From: Chrysophaeum taylorii
Lineage: Eukaryota; Sar; Pelagophyceae; Pelagomonadales; Pelagomonadaceae
Direction: 5' to 3'
Assembly (NCBI GenBank): GCA_029834535.1
Contig: JAQMWT010000323.1
Coordinates: forward strand, 1-64,000
DNA: 64,000 bases
In this document: in pieces, positions 52,701 to 62,827 of the stretch
Layout: the number at the start of each line of letters is the position of its first letter
Numbering within the stretch: the stretch's first letter is position 1
Position numbers and translations under genes: made by a program
The notes under the pieces: generated by a model
What the model was told of the DNA's origin: nothing
Database searches by the model: none
Seen by the model: only the letters and a program-made list of their open reading frames with translations

Positions 52701-55345
52701 GAGGGTCGAGGTACCTGTAATTGCTGCCGTACTCGTGACGCCGGCGACGGTGAGCGTCCCCGAGGACGCTGTGATGGAGCCCGCTGATACGGTTATGGAT
52801 GCCGAGGTGGTGACTCCGGCGACGGTGAGTGTGCCCGCAGATGCTGTGATGGAGCCCGCTGATACGGTGATGGAAGCCGAGCTTTCGACTCCCGCAACCG
52901 TGAGGGTCCCCGCAGAGGCCGTGATGGATCCAGCCGACACGGTAATCGACGCAGAACTTTCGACTCCGGCAACTGTAAGCGTGCCCGAGGAGGCCGTGAT
53001 GGATCCGTAGACGTAGGTGTCCTGTAAAATCGAGTCTCCGGCGATGACCTCCAATTTGCCTCCATGAATCGTCGCTCCGCCGGCAGTCACGTTCAAACCG
53101 CCGCTCACGATGGCGAGACCGCCGGTAACCTCGAGGCCGCCTCTGTTGACGTAAGTTTTGGGTTCACCGCTTATTTGAAAGACGACATCCGTCGTTCCTG
53201 GCGCGTTCATAATCGCTTTGAACAAGTCGATGTCCGGCGTGTAATCAGAGGATGTTTCGACGCTCAGGACCGTCCCGTTGTCGTTGTTGCGATTGAGGTG
53301 GTAAACGCGAAGCGCCGTTAGGTTGGTATTCTTAACAACCGCGCCGCCGTCGTCGACGTTCAGGCCGTCTTCGTTGATGTCAACGCCGCCTCGTTGTACT
53401 ACGATGCCGTAGGGGTTGACCACGAGCTTTGTGACGGTCGTCGTGTTCTGCACGTCCAACGCGCCGAGAATCTGCGTCATGCCGTCGCCGCGAATTGAAA
53501 ACACGGTCGAGGTGACAGTGTCGGAGGCCGACGAATAGCCGGTGCCTAATTGGAGGAAGTAGTACTCGGAACTCTCTCCTCGCACCGCAGCCGCGTCGAG
53601 TATGGTTCCCGCGAACGCGGAGCTCGAGGCTATCAGTTGCGCGACGTCTTTGCTTGAATCGCTGTTGATGACGGTGATCCCCGAATCCTCGACAGAGATA
53701 CCCCCAGAGAAAACCGTCAGTCCACCGGCTTCGATCACGCCGCCGTAGTCCGTGACGGTCAATTTTCGCATGCTAAAATCGCCGTCGCCTCGAATAGCCA
53801 TTTGTTCCTCTTCGTCGGCAATCACGCGGATAAAATTAAAGTCGGAGGCGGCAGCCTTTTCTGTCCGCAGCGAGATCAAGTCGCCGAGGTAATCGAGGCC
53901 GGCGGCGTAGATTTCCATGCCCGGAATGGAATTCGACGCCGACGTCGAGTACGCCGTTTCCGAGCACGCCGTGCCGATGTAGTCGTCGATGCAATAGCAC
54001 TGGCCGTTGGTGAAGTCGCACTGGCCTCGTCGACTGCAGTAATCGTACTCACGAATGTCGGTGTTCACGAGATCGGTCATGTTGCAGTGCACGGCGGCGC
54101 CGGTGCCCGACCTCGCCTTGGAGACGTCGCACGTGAAGTTTGAAATTTCGGGATTGCCCGTATGACTGAAGAAGTTGTTTTCCTTGGGTTGGAGCGGCCA
54201 CTTGAGGAACGTCACGTTGTAGATCGCCGTGGTCCTGCAAAGTTTGCGAGGCTCTGGTGGTGAGCATGATACCAACGATACCCGTCGAAGGTCGCGTTAC
54301 ATTCGACGTCGTCCACGTTGTCGAGGGCCTCCCACGCAGCTTCGCAGGCCGCCGCGCTTTGCGGTTGCGCCTTGAAGGTTGTCGTGTACCCGAGGAACGC
54401 CAAGTTGACCGTGCCGCTCACGTTGCTCGCGTCAGCCGCGCCAATCTCTACCTGCGGCGCTCTTGGTTGTTCTCAGTTCGAGGCGTCGCCTCCCAAAAAA
54501 ATACGCGCCTTGATTGAGCGGTAATTTTGGTTGATGGTGAGGGGATCGTCCGCCTTGGCGCACATGACTGCGCGACATGTGGGTCAGACAGACGGTGTAA
54601 TTTATTTCCAGGACACTAAACGCACGTCGAGAGCAGTCGGGTCCGAAGAATCCGGCGTCGCAATAGCACGCGGTGACCGAGTCTTTGTCCCAGTTGGAGT
54701 ACGTCGGGCCGACGCCGTCGCCTCCCGAGCCCGGTTGGCGGTAGTCGAGGCCGTACCTGCCGGCCACGAGTCGTCAGAGACGACGCCGCCGCACGGGAGT
54801 GTTTTTGTTTCCTCACATCGTGCCTAGTCGAGCGAGAGTCATGCACATTCCGTTGCTGTTGCAGTCGTTTGGACAGGAAGCTGCGAAATGAATTGCGGGC
54901 GTCGTCGTGGACGACGACGACGACTAGTGAGGTGGGGCTGACTCACATCTCTGACAGGCGTTGCCCGTGTAGCCGTCAAAGCAGTCGCACTGGCCGAGGT
55001 CGCGGTCGCATAGCCCGGCGTTCGAGCACTCGACGTCGAGGTGCGCCTTGTCGACGGCGTAGGCCTTGTCGGCCCATGCAACGCCCGTTGGACACGTGCC
55101 TGGTGGGACGCGCCCGTGAGCACGCGCGAGTGATTTGACAACGACGACGAGGAGGGGGAGGAGTATTGCTCACGGAGGGAGCAGTCTGGTGCATAATCGA
55201 AGCCCTCGAAGCATTGGCACACGTTCTCGGGGCCGCACTTGCCGTGGCCGCTACACATGTTTGGACATTGAGCCTCGGAGAGGGTGGCGAGGCCCAACGC
55301 GACGGCGGCGGCGGCGAGCCACGAGCGCGTAGCGCCGCCGCACAT
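43770..55345 (-). CDS. Giant secreted EGF-head/repeat-shaft/S74-tail protein
   Basis: 3,740 aa in seven exons (minus strand, in order): 55345-55174, 55099-54947, 54880-54817, 54756-54626, 54567-54505, 54447-54273, 54234-43770. Introns are 38-74 bp; phases agree throughout; only the fifth acceptor is a choice between options. A signal peptide (LAAAAVALGLATLSEA) is followed by EGF-like modules (CPNMCSGHGKCGPENVCQC, CPTGVAWADKAY, ECSNAGLCDR, CYCDAGFFGPDC, RGQCDFTNGQCYC). Next comes a glycine-rich, tail-fibre-like stretch (GGLTVFSGGISVEDSGITV), then about 3,000 residues of Thr/Ser/Ala repeats. The end is a peptidase S74 intramolecular chaperone (SSDVRLKRNI, HFGFIAQEV) with a coiled coil. S74 domains trimerise beta-helical fibres and cut themselves off at the Ser-Asp site. 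Inferred: a trimeric extracellular or cell-surface fibre. Confidence 0.85.
44170..48990 (-). repeat. 207-bp (69-residue) coding repeat array
   Basis: About 22 head-to-tail units with exact 207-bp spacing of landmarks (for example 46165, 46579, 48184, 48391, 48805). Each encodes four strands-like segments: LTSGGSITASAGTLTVAG, ITSTAAVTGTSTLAVAG, a second copy of that segment, and IQSTAALTVANAAEAAH. One unit near 47400-47560 lacks the duplicated segment (156 bp). Confidence 0.9.
48991..52650 (-). repeat. 156-bp (52-residue) coding repeat array
   Basis: About 23 units lacking the extra 17-residue segment of the 207-bp type: ITSTGSITASAGTLTVAG, ITSTAAVTGTSTLYAAG, IQSTAALTVANAAEAAH. Frame is kept throughout. 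Beyond it (52650-53010) are simpler, more diverged units (SASITVSAGSITASAGTLTV) that may be the founder. Confidence 0.9.
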
Positions 55346-55491
55346 GGTAGTTAATTTTGGAGTTCAAAAAAAAAGGCTGCAAATACGCGTGACGTCACCA
55401 CTGCAAGAAAGACACTAAGAACAGCTTACCCTCCTCGCGAGGGCGAGTTGAGTGGTCGTCGAGCGTTCCTAGGTGGTGGTCGTGTACCATC
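55346..55491. promoter_or_regulatory. Divergent promoter, giant fibre/small Cys-Pro protein
   Basis: 146 bp between divergent start codons. No clear core promoter motif is seen. Layout is the only evidence. Confidence 0.4.
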
Positions 55492-55795
55492 ATGGGTCGA
55501 GGCGCGCACGGCTTTCACGGGGGCCACGGGCATGGCGGTTGGGGCCATGGGCCAGGTCCCTTTGGTCCCTTTGGCTTACTATGCGAGATGATCTGTTGCT
55601 GCGGCTTGTGCTTTTTCTGTACGTCTTGTTGTTTGTTTGTTTTGGTGGTCAAAATGAACGAACGAATGAATGTGAAATAATGTACGCCCCTCAGGCTGCG
55701 CGGAACCTCCGCCGCCCCCGCCGCCGCCGCCGCCGCAGACGGTCTATGTCCAGCAACCACCGCCCGTCGTTGTCGCCACACCGGCGTACGCATGA
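55492..55795 (+). CDS. Small Gly/His-, Cys- and Pro-rich protein
   Basis: 75 aa in two exons, 55492-55618 and 55695-55795, joined across a 76-bp intron (GTACGT donor, CCTCAG acceptor, phase 1). Order of parts: a Gly/His-rich head (GFHGGHGHGGWGHGPG), a hydrophobic cysteine cluster (LLCEMICCCGLCFFCCAEP), and a proline-rich tail (QTVYVQQPPPVVV). Without splicing the first frame runs into an unlike sequence. The layout recalls short Cys-rich membrane-anchored peptides whose cysteines are lipidated, but I cannot name a family. It is divergent from the fibre gene and convergent with the importin gene (74 bp between stops). Confidence 0.6.
55619..55694 (+). other. 76-bp intron in the small Cys/Pro protein
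   Basis: GTACGT to CCTCAG. Splicing joins GLCFFC to CAEPPPPP and leaves one frame to a TGA at 55793. Confidence 0.55.
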
Positions 55796-55869
55796 GCGAG
55801 GCGCTTATTATTAGAAAGAATTAAAGAAAGAAAAAATATGGTAATAGTAGAGGAAAGAGAGAAAAGAAA

Positions 55870-58800
55870 TCAGCAGGCGGCGGGCTCGCAGGCTGCTTGC
55901 ATGAGGGCGAGCTGGCTGGGCTCGTCGAGGGTGGAGAAGGCCTTCTGGAGCGTCGCGGGGGTGCGGCGGCGGATCGCGAGGAGGAGGTCGCGGGCGCGGT
56001 TGGCGGTGTTGACGTCGAGGCAGGAGGTGGGGGGTTCGGGATAGTCGTCGGGGTCGTAGTGTGCGAGGGCGTCGGCCAAACGCGAAACCACGAGGACGGC
56101 GGTACTCGAGTCTGGGTCGTCGTTCTCGAGGAGCGCGAGGAGCGCGCGGTTGGCTCGTCGAGCTTCCTCGAGGTCGGCTCGGAGAGGAAGCTTGGCGAGC
56201 CACCAGTCTCTGAGGAACTTGTCGGCCCCGACGAGTTCCCAGACGGCGTTGACGAGGTTGTCGCGGACGCGCATCATGTCGTCGTCGTCGTCCCTTTCCC
56301 CGGCGATGGCGTCGGCGGCGGAACGGAGGACGGCGGAAGCGTCTGGCCGGAACGCGAAAACGAGGCGCTTGTCGCGACGGGCGACGACCGAAATCGCAAA
56401 GGCGGCGGTGGCGCGCAAGTCGGGGTCGGTACTGTCGTCGTGGAGGGCGGCGAAGGCGGCGCGGAGGACGCGGTCCGCGTGGGCGGCGCCGCCCGCGAGC
56501 TGGTCGACGGCGTCCACGAGAACGCAGAGGGCCGCGTAGTGGACGCCGGCGTCGAGCTTCTGGACGTAAAACGGGGCGACAAAGGCGTCGAAAATACCCT
56601 GGTAGGTGGGACGACCGAGGCGCGCGAGACAGCCGAGGGCGTTAGCGATCTGAGCGTGGAGTTGGTCGTCGTCCGCGGCGGCGGCGTGTTTCGCGAGCGT
56701 CCGGGCTAGGAAGGCGACGTTGTCGTCGGCGAGGCGGTCGAGGAGGGGAGATTTGGCGAGGTCGAGGCCGCCCGGACCGGCGTTGAGGAGGTGTTCGAGG
56801 GCGTTGGCGAGACCCTGGGCGTGGCCGACTTTCGCGCCCGCGCACGTCTCGGCATCGAGGCCGCGCGCGCACGCGGCGATCGCGATTGTCGTCGTGGTCG
56901 CGGCGAGCTCGAGAGCCGACGCGTCGGCGCGGAGCTTTTGGACCGCCGCTTCGGCGCACTGGGCGAGGGAAAGAGAGGCCGAGGAGCGGACGGCCTCCGA
57001 GCCGCAGAAGGTCGGGAGGGGCTCGAGGGTCGCGACGACCGCGGTAATCAAGCGTTCCGGAACGTCGCGGTCGAAAGCGTCGACCAAGTCGCCGAGAAGG
57101 TAAGCCGCGCGTTCCTTCGCCCACATCGCGCGCAGGTCGACGCGCACCCGGAAATCTTCGGTGATGGATAGAGAGTAGGTTCCGTCGGCCTCGCGGCGCG
57201 CTCCACCCTTGGTGGAAGAAGCGACGTCGTTTTCCTCGACGCCTCGGATCTCGGGCTGTTTCGCCGCTGCCTCGAGAGCTCGAGGCACGACGAAGTCCAC
57301 CGAGAACCAGTCGCGGCTCCCGTAGAGCGAGGCCATGTCGACAACCGCGGGCAGCAGGTATTCGAAGAGGACTTCTTCTTCTTCTTCTTCTTCTTCCGAC
57401 TCGCCGGTCGTCGCCGCGCGGAGAGCGGAAAGCACGGCCGGCGCGTCGGCCTCGAAGACGTTCGCGCCCACAGAAACGCCGACGCTCGCCGCGCACCGCG
57501 CGGCTTCGGCTCGGAGGTCCTCGATGGCCCCCGCGATGGCCGGCACGACCGTCTGATACCAGGGCGCCATGTCGCCTTTTGCGGCGGCCCGCGCGACCTG
57601 GGCGATCGCGTCGAGCGCCGCGCGCCGCGCGTCCGACCAAGAGTCGTCTCGGATACTACGATTCAAAGATGAGGAGGATAAAACCGCCGCGAGCGCCGGG
57701 ACGACGCGCGGGAGCGGGAGGGGGATCGGCTCGTCGCCGTCGTCGCCGGTCGCGAGGAGGCCGAGGGCCGCGCAGGCCGCGCCCGCGAGCCGCGCGGACC
57801 CGTCGAGGCGCGCGCCGAGGGCCTCGGCGAGCCTATCGGCGAGTTTTTCTTCTACCTCGTCGCGGCACGCGACGGCGAGGGCGCCCGCGAGGCGGCAGGC
57901 CTCGAGGACGTCTCGGGGGCCTCCCGCCTCGAGGGCGGCCACCGCGAGGGAGACGGCCGTCCCGACGTGGGGGGCAAGACTCCCCGGGGCCCCGAGCGCG
58001 AGCGCGTGGAGCCCCGCGAGCGCCGCGCGCGGCCGCGACTCGAACGCCTTCTCGACGCACGCGAGCATCGTCGCCCCAACGTCCTGCGCCGCGCACAGCC
58101 GCCGCAGCGCGTCGTCCCCGTGTACCGGCGCATCCAAAATGTCGTCGTCGTCCTCGCCCAAGGGCTGCGGCGGGCACCGGTCCTCGGCGAGGGCCCGGGA
58201 GAAGGGTTCGCACGACGCGCGGAACGCGACGACCGCCAGACCGCGACCGTCGACGCGCCCAGCTTCGCACAACGCACACCCGAGCTCGAGGCCCCGGGCC
58301 CGCGTCTCGGGGTGCTCCGCGAGCCCCGCCGCCAACTCGACCGCCTCCGCCGCGGCCGCGTCGTCCGCGAAGAAGAACGCGGGTGCCTCGGTCGCGACGT
58401 CGACGAGCGACTCGAGGCTCTCGTCCGAAACTTGGGCGCGGCACGCGGCCACGCAGGCCCTCGCGACCGGGGCGAGGGCCATCGGCGCCGCCTTGGCGAG
58501 GCTCGCCACGCACCGCACGGCCGCCGCCGCGGGAAACAAAGCCGCGACGACGGTTCCGAGGTCGCGCGCGCGGCGGATCGTCGTTTCGTCGCCCGCGCGC
58601 GCGAGGGCGTCCACCAGCTGAAGGCCCAGCACCTTGCGCGCCCGCACCATCTCGGCCGCCGCCCCGCACACCTCGGGCCATCCCGCGCCAGCAGCCTCGC
58701 TCGCGACGGCGTGGCACGCGAGGCGCGCCACGTTCGACGACCGTTCCGTTTCCAGCGCGCGCCACAACGCCTCGCGCCACCCCGCAACCACCTCGCTCCC

Positions 58801-59043
58801 CCACGCCTCGCGCTTCCCCGCCGTAAAACGCCGCAGCAGCACGGCCGCCAGACTCCGGGACCCCTCGGGCTCGGAGGACGCGAGGCACCCGAGCAACTCC
58901 CGCGCGCACTCGATCGGGTTGTTCGCGCTCCACTGATCCAGCGCCCGCTCCGCCGCCTTGCGCCCGTCGTTGTTCGGGTCCTGCAGCGCCAACAGCACCT
59001 TGGACATCGACGCGAAAACCAAAGCCTGCGAATCATCCATCAT
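55870..59043 (-). CDS. Importin-5-like karyopherin beta
   Basis: 1,057 aa from MMDDSQALVFASMSKVLLAL; a start 13 codons upstream is also open but atypical. HEAT-type helical repeats run the whole length. The N-terminal region has the importin pattern (LLALQDPNNDGRKAAERALD, SLAAVLLRRF). The middle has an acidic loop (EEEEEEE, from a TTC-type run near 57380). The region VRVDLRAMWAKERAAYLLGD corresponds to the conserved segment of importin-5/Kap121. Length matches that family. It carries cargo such as ribosomal proteins and histones into the nucleus with RanGTP. It is divergently placed to the methyltransferase/GNAT gene, about 800 bp apart. Confidence 0.85.
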   Translation of the reverse strand: MMDDSQALVFASMSKVLLALQDPNNDGRKAAERALDQWSANNPIECARELLGCLASSEPEGSRSLAAVLLRRFTAGKREAWGSEVVAGWREALWRALETERSSNVARLACHAVASEAAGAGWPEVCGAAAEMVRARKVLGLQLVDALARAGDETTIRRARDLGTVVAALFPAAAAVRCVASLAKAAPMALAPVARACVAACRAQVSDESLESLVDVATEAPAFFFADDAAAAEAVELAAGLAEHPETRARGLELGCALCEAGRVDGRGLAVVAFRASCEPFSRALAEDRCPPQPLGEDDDDILDAPVHGDDALRRLCAAQDVGATMLACVEKAFESRPRAALAGLHALALGAPGSLAPHVGTAVSLAVAALEAGGPRDVLEACRLAGALAVACRDEVEEKLADRLAEALGARLDGSARLAGAACAALGLLATGDDGDEPIPLPLPRVVPALAAVLSSSSLNRSIRDDSWSDARRAALDAIAQVARAAAKGDMAPWYQTVVPAIAGAIEDLRAEAARCAASVGVSVGANVFEADAPAVLSALRAATTGESEEEEEEEEVLFEYLLPAVVDMASLYGSRDWFSVDFVVPRALEAAAKQPEIRGVEENDVASSTKGGARREADGTYSLSITEDFRVRVDLRAMWAKERAAYLLGDLVDAFDRDVPERLITAVVATLEPLPTFCGSEAVRSSASLSLAQCAEAAVQKLRADASALELAATTTTIAIAACARGLDAETCAGAKVGHAQGLANALEHLLNAGPGGLDLAKSPLLDRLADDNVAFLARTLAKHAAAADDDQLHAQIANALGCLARLGRPTYQGIFDAFVAPFYVQKLDAGVHYAALCVLVDAVDQLAGGAAHADRVLRAAFAALHDDSTDPDLRATAAFAISVVARRDKRLVFAFRPDASAVLRSAADAIAGERDDDDDMMRVRDNLVNAVWELVGADKFLRDWWLAKLPLRADLEEARRANRALLALLENDDPDSSTAVLVVSRLADALAHYDPDDYPEPPTSCLDVNTANRARDLLLAIRRRTPATLQKAFSTLDEPSQLALMQAACEPAAC

Positions 59044-59849
59044 CCAAAGCCCACCCACCACGCGTTCCTTCCTCACCTCCATCTTATTATTACTGTTGTC
59101 GTTTTTCGACGACGACTATTTTGATTTTCCCCAAAAACGGTTTGCACTATAGTGTAGGGCAGAAGAAAAAAAGATCGGACCGCGATCAGTCGCAGCGCGC
59201 GGAGACAAAAGGGTGAGCGAGCGAGGGAGGGAGGGAGGACAGACTACAAGCCGGAGACTACAAGGGAGGAAGGGCGAAAAGACGCAGGCTGTTCGCAGGG
59301 AACGGCAGAGCGCGAGCCGAGCCGCCAGTGGGCCGGCCGTCCGCCGCCAAATAAGAGGGCGGCAGAGCGCAAGCCTAGCCGTCGGAGCGCCAAAAGGAAA
59401 CCTCGAAGGGGGCGCGAGCGAGGCCCGTCGGGCCAAAAAAAACACCACCACCACCACCACCCAGGGCGTCGGTCGGCTCAAGTTGCGTGAACACGAAGTA
59501 GTGTGCCCAATGTTGATATATTTCCACGCAGCTTAAAATAATAAGAGTGGTGGGCGAGCTTGTCGACGACCGCGCGTTTTTGAAGGTCGCCGAGACTATA
59601 GAGGGTTATAACTAACTAACTTCGGACCTCTCCCGGGCATGGGAGCCAGGCTGGGCCACTGGGCAGTAGCCGGTCCAGGATCACAGAGCAAAAATCACAC
59701 AGTTGGGGTAGAGGCGAGGGATGAAAGTGCGTGGATGGCGGACCGCCACTGCGCGCGGTCTTGTGCGAAGGTCGCCGAGCCTATAGAGGGTTATTATTTA
59801 TTATCAAAGGTTGATTGATGAATAGGGTTCTTGTGTCGGATAATATAGT
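59044..59849. other. Divergent intergenic region
   Basis: Must hold the importin promoter and the first exon or promoter of the next gene. It contains a purine-rich GAGGGAGGGAGGA run (59220-59240), a duplicated GGCAGAGCGC(A/G)AGCC motif (59310 and 59362) and a (CAC)n run. No certain gene is seen. Confidence 0.45.
59582..59794. repeat. 28-bp direct repeats flanking a 157-bp segment
   Basis: The sequence from GAAGGTCGCCGAG to AGAGGGTTAT at 59582-59609 recurs at 59767-59794 with one mismatch. The enclosed segment starts with AACTAACTAACTTCGGACC and is GC-rich. It could be a short retro-insertion with a long target duplication or a tandem duplication that decayed in between. Confidence 0.5.
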
Positions 59850-61454
59850 CTGGCGTCGCTGGCGTCGACGTCCGAGGAGTCGCTGCGCGCCAAGGGCGCC
59901 GTCGCGGCCCTGACAGGCGAGGGCGGCCTGGACGTGTCACTGTGCGAGGCAGCCGGCTCGAGACGAAAGCCGGCGCCGCTCGCCGTCCGGTTCGCCGCGG
60001 CGCGCATGCGCGTCGTGCGGCGGTGCCTCGCCAACCTCCTCGAGCGCGTTTCGCCGCGCGCGCGCATCGTGAGCCTGGGGGCCGGGCTCGACGCCGAGAT
60101 GGCGCGGCTCGCGGGGCGCGCGGAGGTCGTCGAGGTCGACGTTCCGGAGGTCGCCGCTCGGAAGAAGGCGCTCCTGGAGGAGTTGGGCGTTTCTGGCGTC
60201 GAGGTGGTCGGCCTCGATCTTCGAGACGACGAGGACGAGGACGGCCTCGCGCGCCTCTTCGACGACCGCACCATCGTGTTTTCCGAGTGCTGCCTCGCGT
60301 ACGTCCCGCCAGAGGTGGCCGCGAAGGCGCGGAGGATCGCCGCGAAGAAGAGCGCGGCCGCGTGGCTCGAGTTGTCGCCGGCGCCAAAAGGAGCCTACGG
60401 CGCCGCGCTCGCCGAGGGCTTCCAGCGCCGCGGCGCCCCCCTGCTGTCGGCGCCCGCGAGCCCCGAGGCCGCCGCCGCCGATCTCCTGCGGCACGATTGG
60501 CCGGCGGCATTAGCGCGAACTCTCGACGCGGCGGCGATCGATATCGAGCCGCTCTACGAGGGCGAGCTCTTCGACGAGCACGCCGCGCTCGCGGTCGCCC
60601 GGCGTCACTACGTCGTGGCGGTTGCATCCAAAGACCCCGCGCTCCTCGACGCGTGCTTCCGGCCGCGCGTGCGGCCGTTCGAGCCCGACGACCTCGACCA
60701 AGTCAGAAAATGTTACGAGAACGCGATGCTGCCCGCCGAACACTCGATCGCCAAGCACGCGCGTGCCGCGCTTCGAGGACCCCTCTCGTCGGCCGAGGCG
60801 GTGGCGAAAACCTTTGCCCGGTTCTGGGTCGCCGTCGAGGGTGGCGTCGTCGGCTGCGTCGGTCTCGACGCGTCCAAATCGATTAAAAACCTCGCCGTCG
60901 TCCCCGAGGCCCGCCGTCGCGGCGTAGCCTCGGCGCTCCTCGACGCGGCCGAGGGCGCAGGTGGCTCTCACCTCGATACCCTCGGGGGTCTCACGGGGGC
61001 GGTCCGGCTGTTCGAGAAGCGCGGTTTCGAGCTCGCGAAGGTCCGTTCCGTTCGAGGCAAAAGCGGCGCCTTCGAGCTCCGGTCCTACCGCAAGCTCGTC
61101 GACCTCGTCGCGCTCCCCCTCGTCGAGGCGGACCACTCGGAACCCCGCCTCAAAATACCCCACGTCAAGCCTCTAGACGCTCACGTCGACTTCCAACTCC
61201 CGGCACCCCTCTACGTTTCCCTCGTCTTCCAGCTTGGCGGCCGACGCTACGTCGCGAAACGAACGAGTACTAGTCCGCACCACAATAGGACGATCCCCAA
61301 GGGTGCTTTCGTTCGCTGCAGGCTCGAGCCGACGGCGCCGCCCGAGTGGGCCTTCCCCCGCCGCATCAACACCTTCCGCCGACGCCGGGACGATCCCTGC
61401 GGCGCAGGGGAGGAGGGCCCCTGCACCTGCAACGCCGACTGTCTCGTCGCCTAG
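59850..61454 (+). CDS. Leucine-carboxyl-methyltransferase-like domain fused to GNAT acetyltransferase (5' end open)
   Basis: At least 534 aa. Residues 30-250 (from 59850) match the LCMT/PPM1 fold: IVSLGAGLDAEMARL is the SAM-binding motif, VVEVDVPEVAARKKALL the following acidic/Lys element, and IVFSECCLAYVPPEVA the SE-x-x-L-x-Y-x-P motif. A GNAT domain follows (about 265-395): GCVGLD, IKNLAVVPEARRRGVASALL with the acetyl-CoA loop R-R-x-G-x-A, and LFEKRGFEL. The rest has Cys-rich TCNADC at its end. No ATG opens the frame; the coding look starts just after TATAATATAG, a good 3' splice site at 59849, so a short first exon probably lies upstream. LCMT1 methylates PP2A; LCMT2 acts in wybutosine synthesis. 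The substrate here is not decidable. Confidence 0.7.
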   Translation: MASLASTSEESLRAKGAVAALTGEGGLDVSLCEAAGSRRKPAPLAVRFAAARMRVVRRCLANLLERVSPRARIVSLGAGLDAEMARLAGRAEVVEVDVPEVAARKKALLEELGVSGVEVVGLDLRDDEDEDGLARLFDDRTIVFSECCLAYVPPEVAAKARRIAAKKSAAAWLELSPAPKGAYGAALAEGFQRRGAPLLSAPASPEAAAADLLRHDWPAALARTLDAAAIDIEPLYEGELFDEHAALAVARRHYVVAVASKDPALLDACFRPRVRPFEPDDLDQVRKCYENAMLPAEHSIAKHARAALRGPLSSAEAVAKTFARFWVAVEGGVVGCVGLDASKSIKNLAVVPEARRRGVASALLDAAEGAGGSHLDTLGGLTGAVRLFEKRGFELAKVRSVRGKSGAFELRSYRKLVDLVALPLVEADHSEPRLKIPHVKPLDAHVDFQLPAPLYVSLVFQLGGRRYVAKRTSTSPHHNRTIPKGAFVRCRLEPTAPPEWAFPRRINTFRRRRDDPCGAGEEGPCTCNADCLVA

Positions 61455-61768
61455 CTCCTTTCATACAATACCTCTCTTTCGTGTCTTGTCCTGTCTTGTC
61501 GTGTCTTGTCTTGTCTTGTCTTGTCTTGTCGTGTCTTGCGGCGGCGAGTTTTCTCCCCAAAAACTAAGATACTGCCAGGACAAACAACGTGTGGTGTGTC
61601 CAAATTCCTCTTTCCGGGTCGTCGTCGTCGTCGTCGATCCGCAGGGTTTGTGTTATTAGGAGTATTAACGAACACAGTCATGTGCTCCGCACAACAATCA
61701 ATCAATTTGCCCCCCGGGAGCACACGCACGCACTTTCGTTCCACCGAACGCACGGGGTTAGAAGTTGA
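61455..61768. other. Intergenic with (TCTTG)n run
   Basis: A TCTTG/TCGTG pentanucleotide run spans about 61483-61538. A (GTC)n run is at 61618-61636. No gene is seen. Confidence 0.6.
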
Positions 61769-62764
61769 CAAGTGCAGGCCAGTAAGTTCACCTACTCCCA
61801 ATCTCTAACCCTAGTAAGTTCAGGTCTGGTCTCAGTAAGTTTCATATAAGGTCACCTGGTCAGTAAGTTCACCTAGCTCACACCAACTCCTTTGAGCTCG
61901 TCGCTCTCGCCTCCGCCAATCTAAGCTGCTTTGATCCGCACGCGCCGCCAACTTTTGAGTTTACTCTAAAAGCCCTTTACTCTAAAAACCCCAGTAAGTT
62001 CACCTGGTCCCAGTAAGTTCACCTGGTCACTAAGTTCACCTAGTCCCAATCTCAAACCCCAGTAAGTTCACCTGGTCCCAGTAAGTTCACTTACAGTGCG
62101 CGTGTAGACGCCGGGAGGGGGCTTATCGGTATTGCGCAGCACGTGTGGGGTAGGGTGGAGTCGTCGACTCAGAAGAGGATATCCTCGGGGTTGCCGATCG
62201 ACAGAGAGCCACGTAGAGCTGGACGTGGCAGAAGACGGGCTTGGGCAAGAGGACGCCGACCTCGCGGGGCGTCTGGCCCTGGCTCTTGTTGATCGTTTGG
62301 CGTAGGCGGGCCTTAAGGGATACAGGTTGGAGGAGCCTCGGTGACAACGACACGATCGATCATGTATCTGGTACCGTTGCAGTGGCCGTGCGACGGGTCG
62401 AGGTTGCGAAGACATTAAGCTCGCGATCAAAGTCAGCATGCCGTTGGTTGTCAGGGAGTTGAAAACTCTACTGTAAAGAGCGAGGCGTCGTCTTCCGACC
62501 CAGCCTAGTCAGCCGAAAAGAACTCCGACGCCTCGTCTCCGGGAAAAAAAGGCCGCGGTCATGCGCGCGTTGTCAGCATCGACAACATCGTTTCGACGGG
62601 GCGTGAGAATGGCGCGCTGAAAGAGCCGCCGCGGCTCGTGGAAATAGTCTGCGAGGTCGCCGTAGACGGCTTGGAGGATCACTGTCTGGCTCTCGCGCCT
62701 ACCTGATCTCTCGCGCCTACCTGATCCTTACTCTCGCGCCTACCTGATCCTTACCCTAAATCGA
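61769..62764 (-). mobile_element. Helitron-related repeat, copy F (inverted)
   Basis: CAAGTGCAGGCCAGTAAG end, minisatellite with the TTTACTCTAAAA duplication also seen in copy D, then the PIF1-helicase fragment with few interruptions (TINKSQGQTPREVGVLLPKP, VFCHVQLYVALCR). It ends at CTTACCCTAAATCG. Nearly identical to copy G from 62095 on. Confidence 0.78.
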
Positions 62765-62827
62765 GGGACAAACAGACAAACAAACAAACAAACAAACAGA
62801 CAAACATCTGTCGATTAGTAGTTAGGA

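Noticed and set aside
62123-62760. Functional PIF1 helicase gene
   Set aside because: Only the last motifs are present, in interrupted frames, and all copies share the same truncated part.
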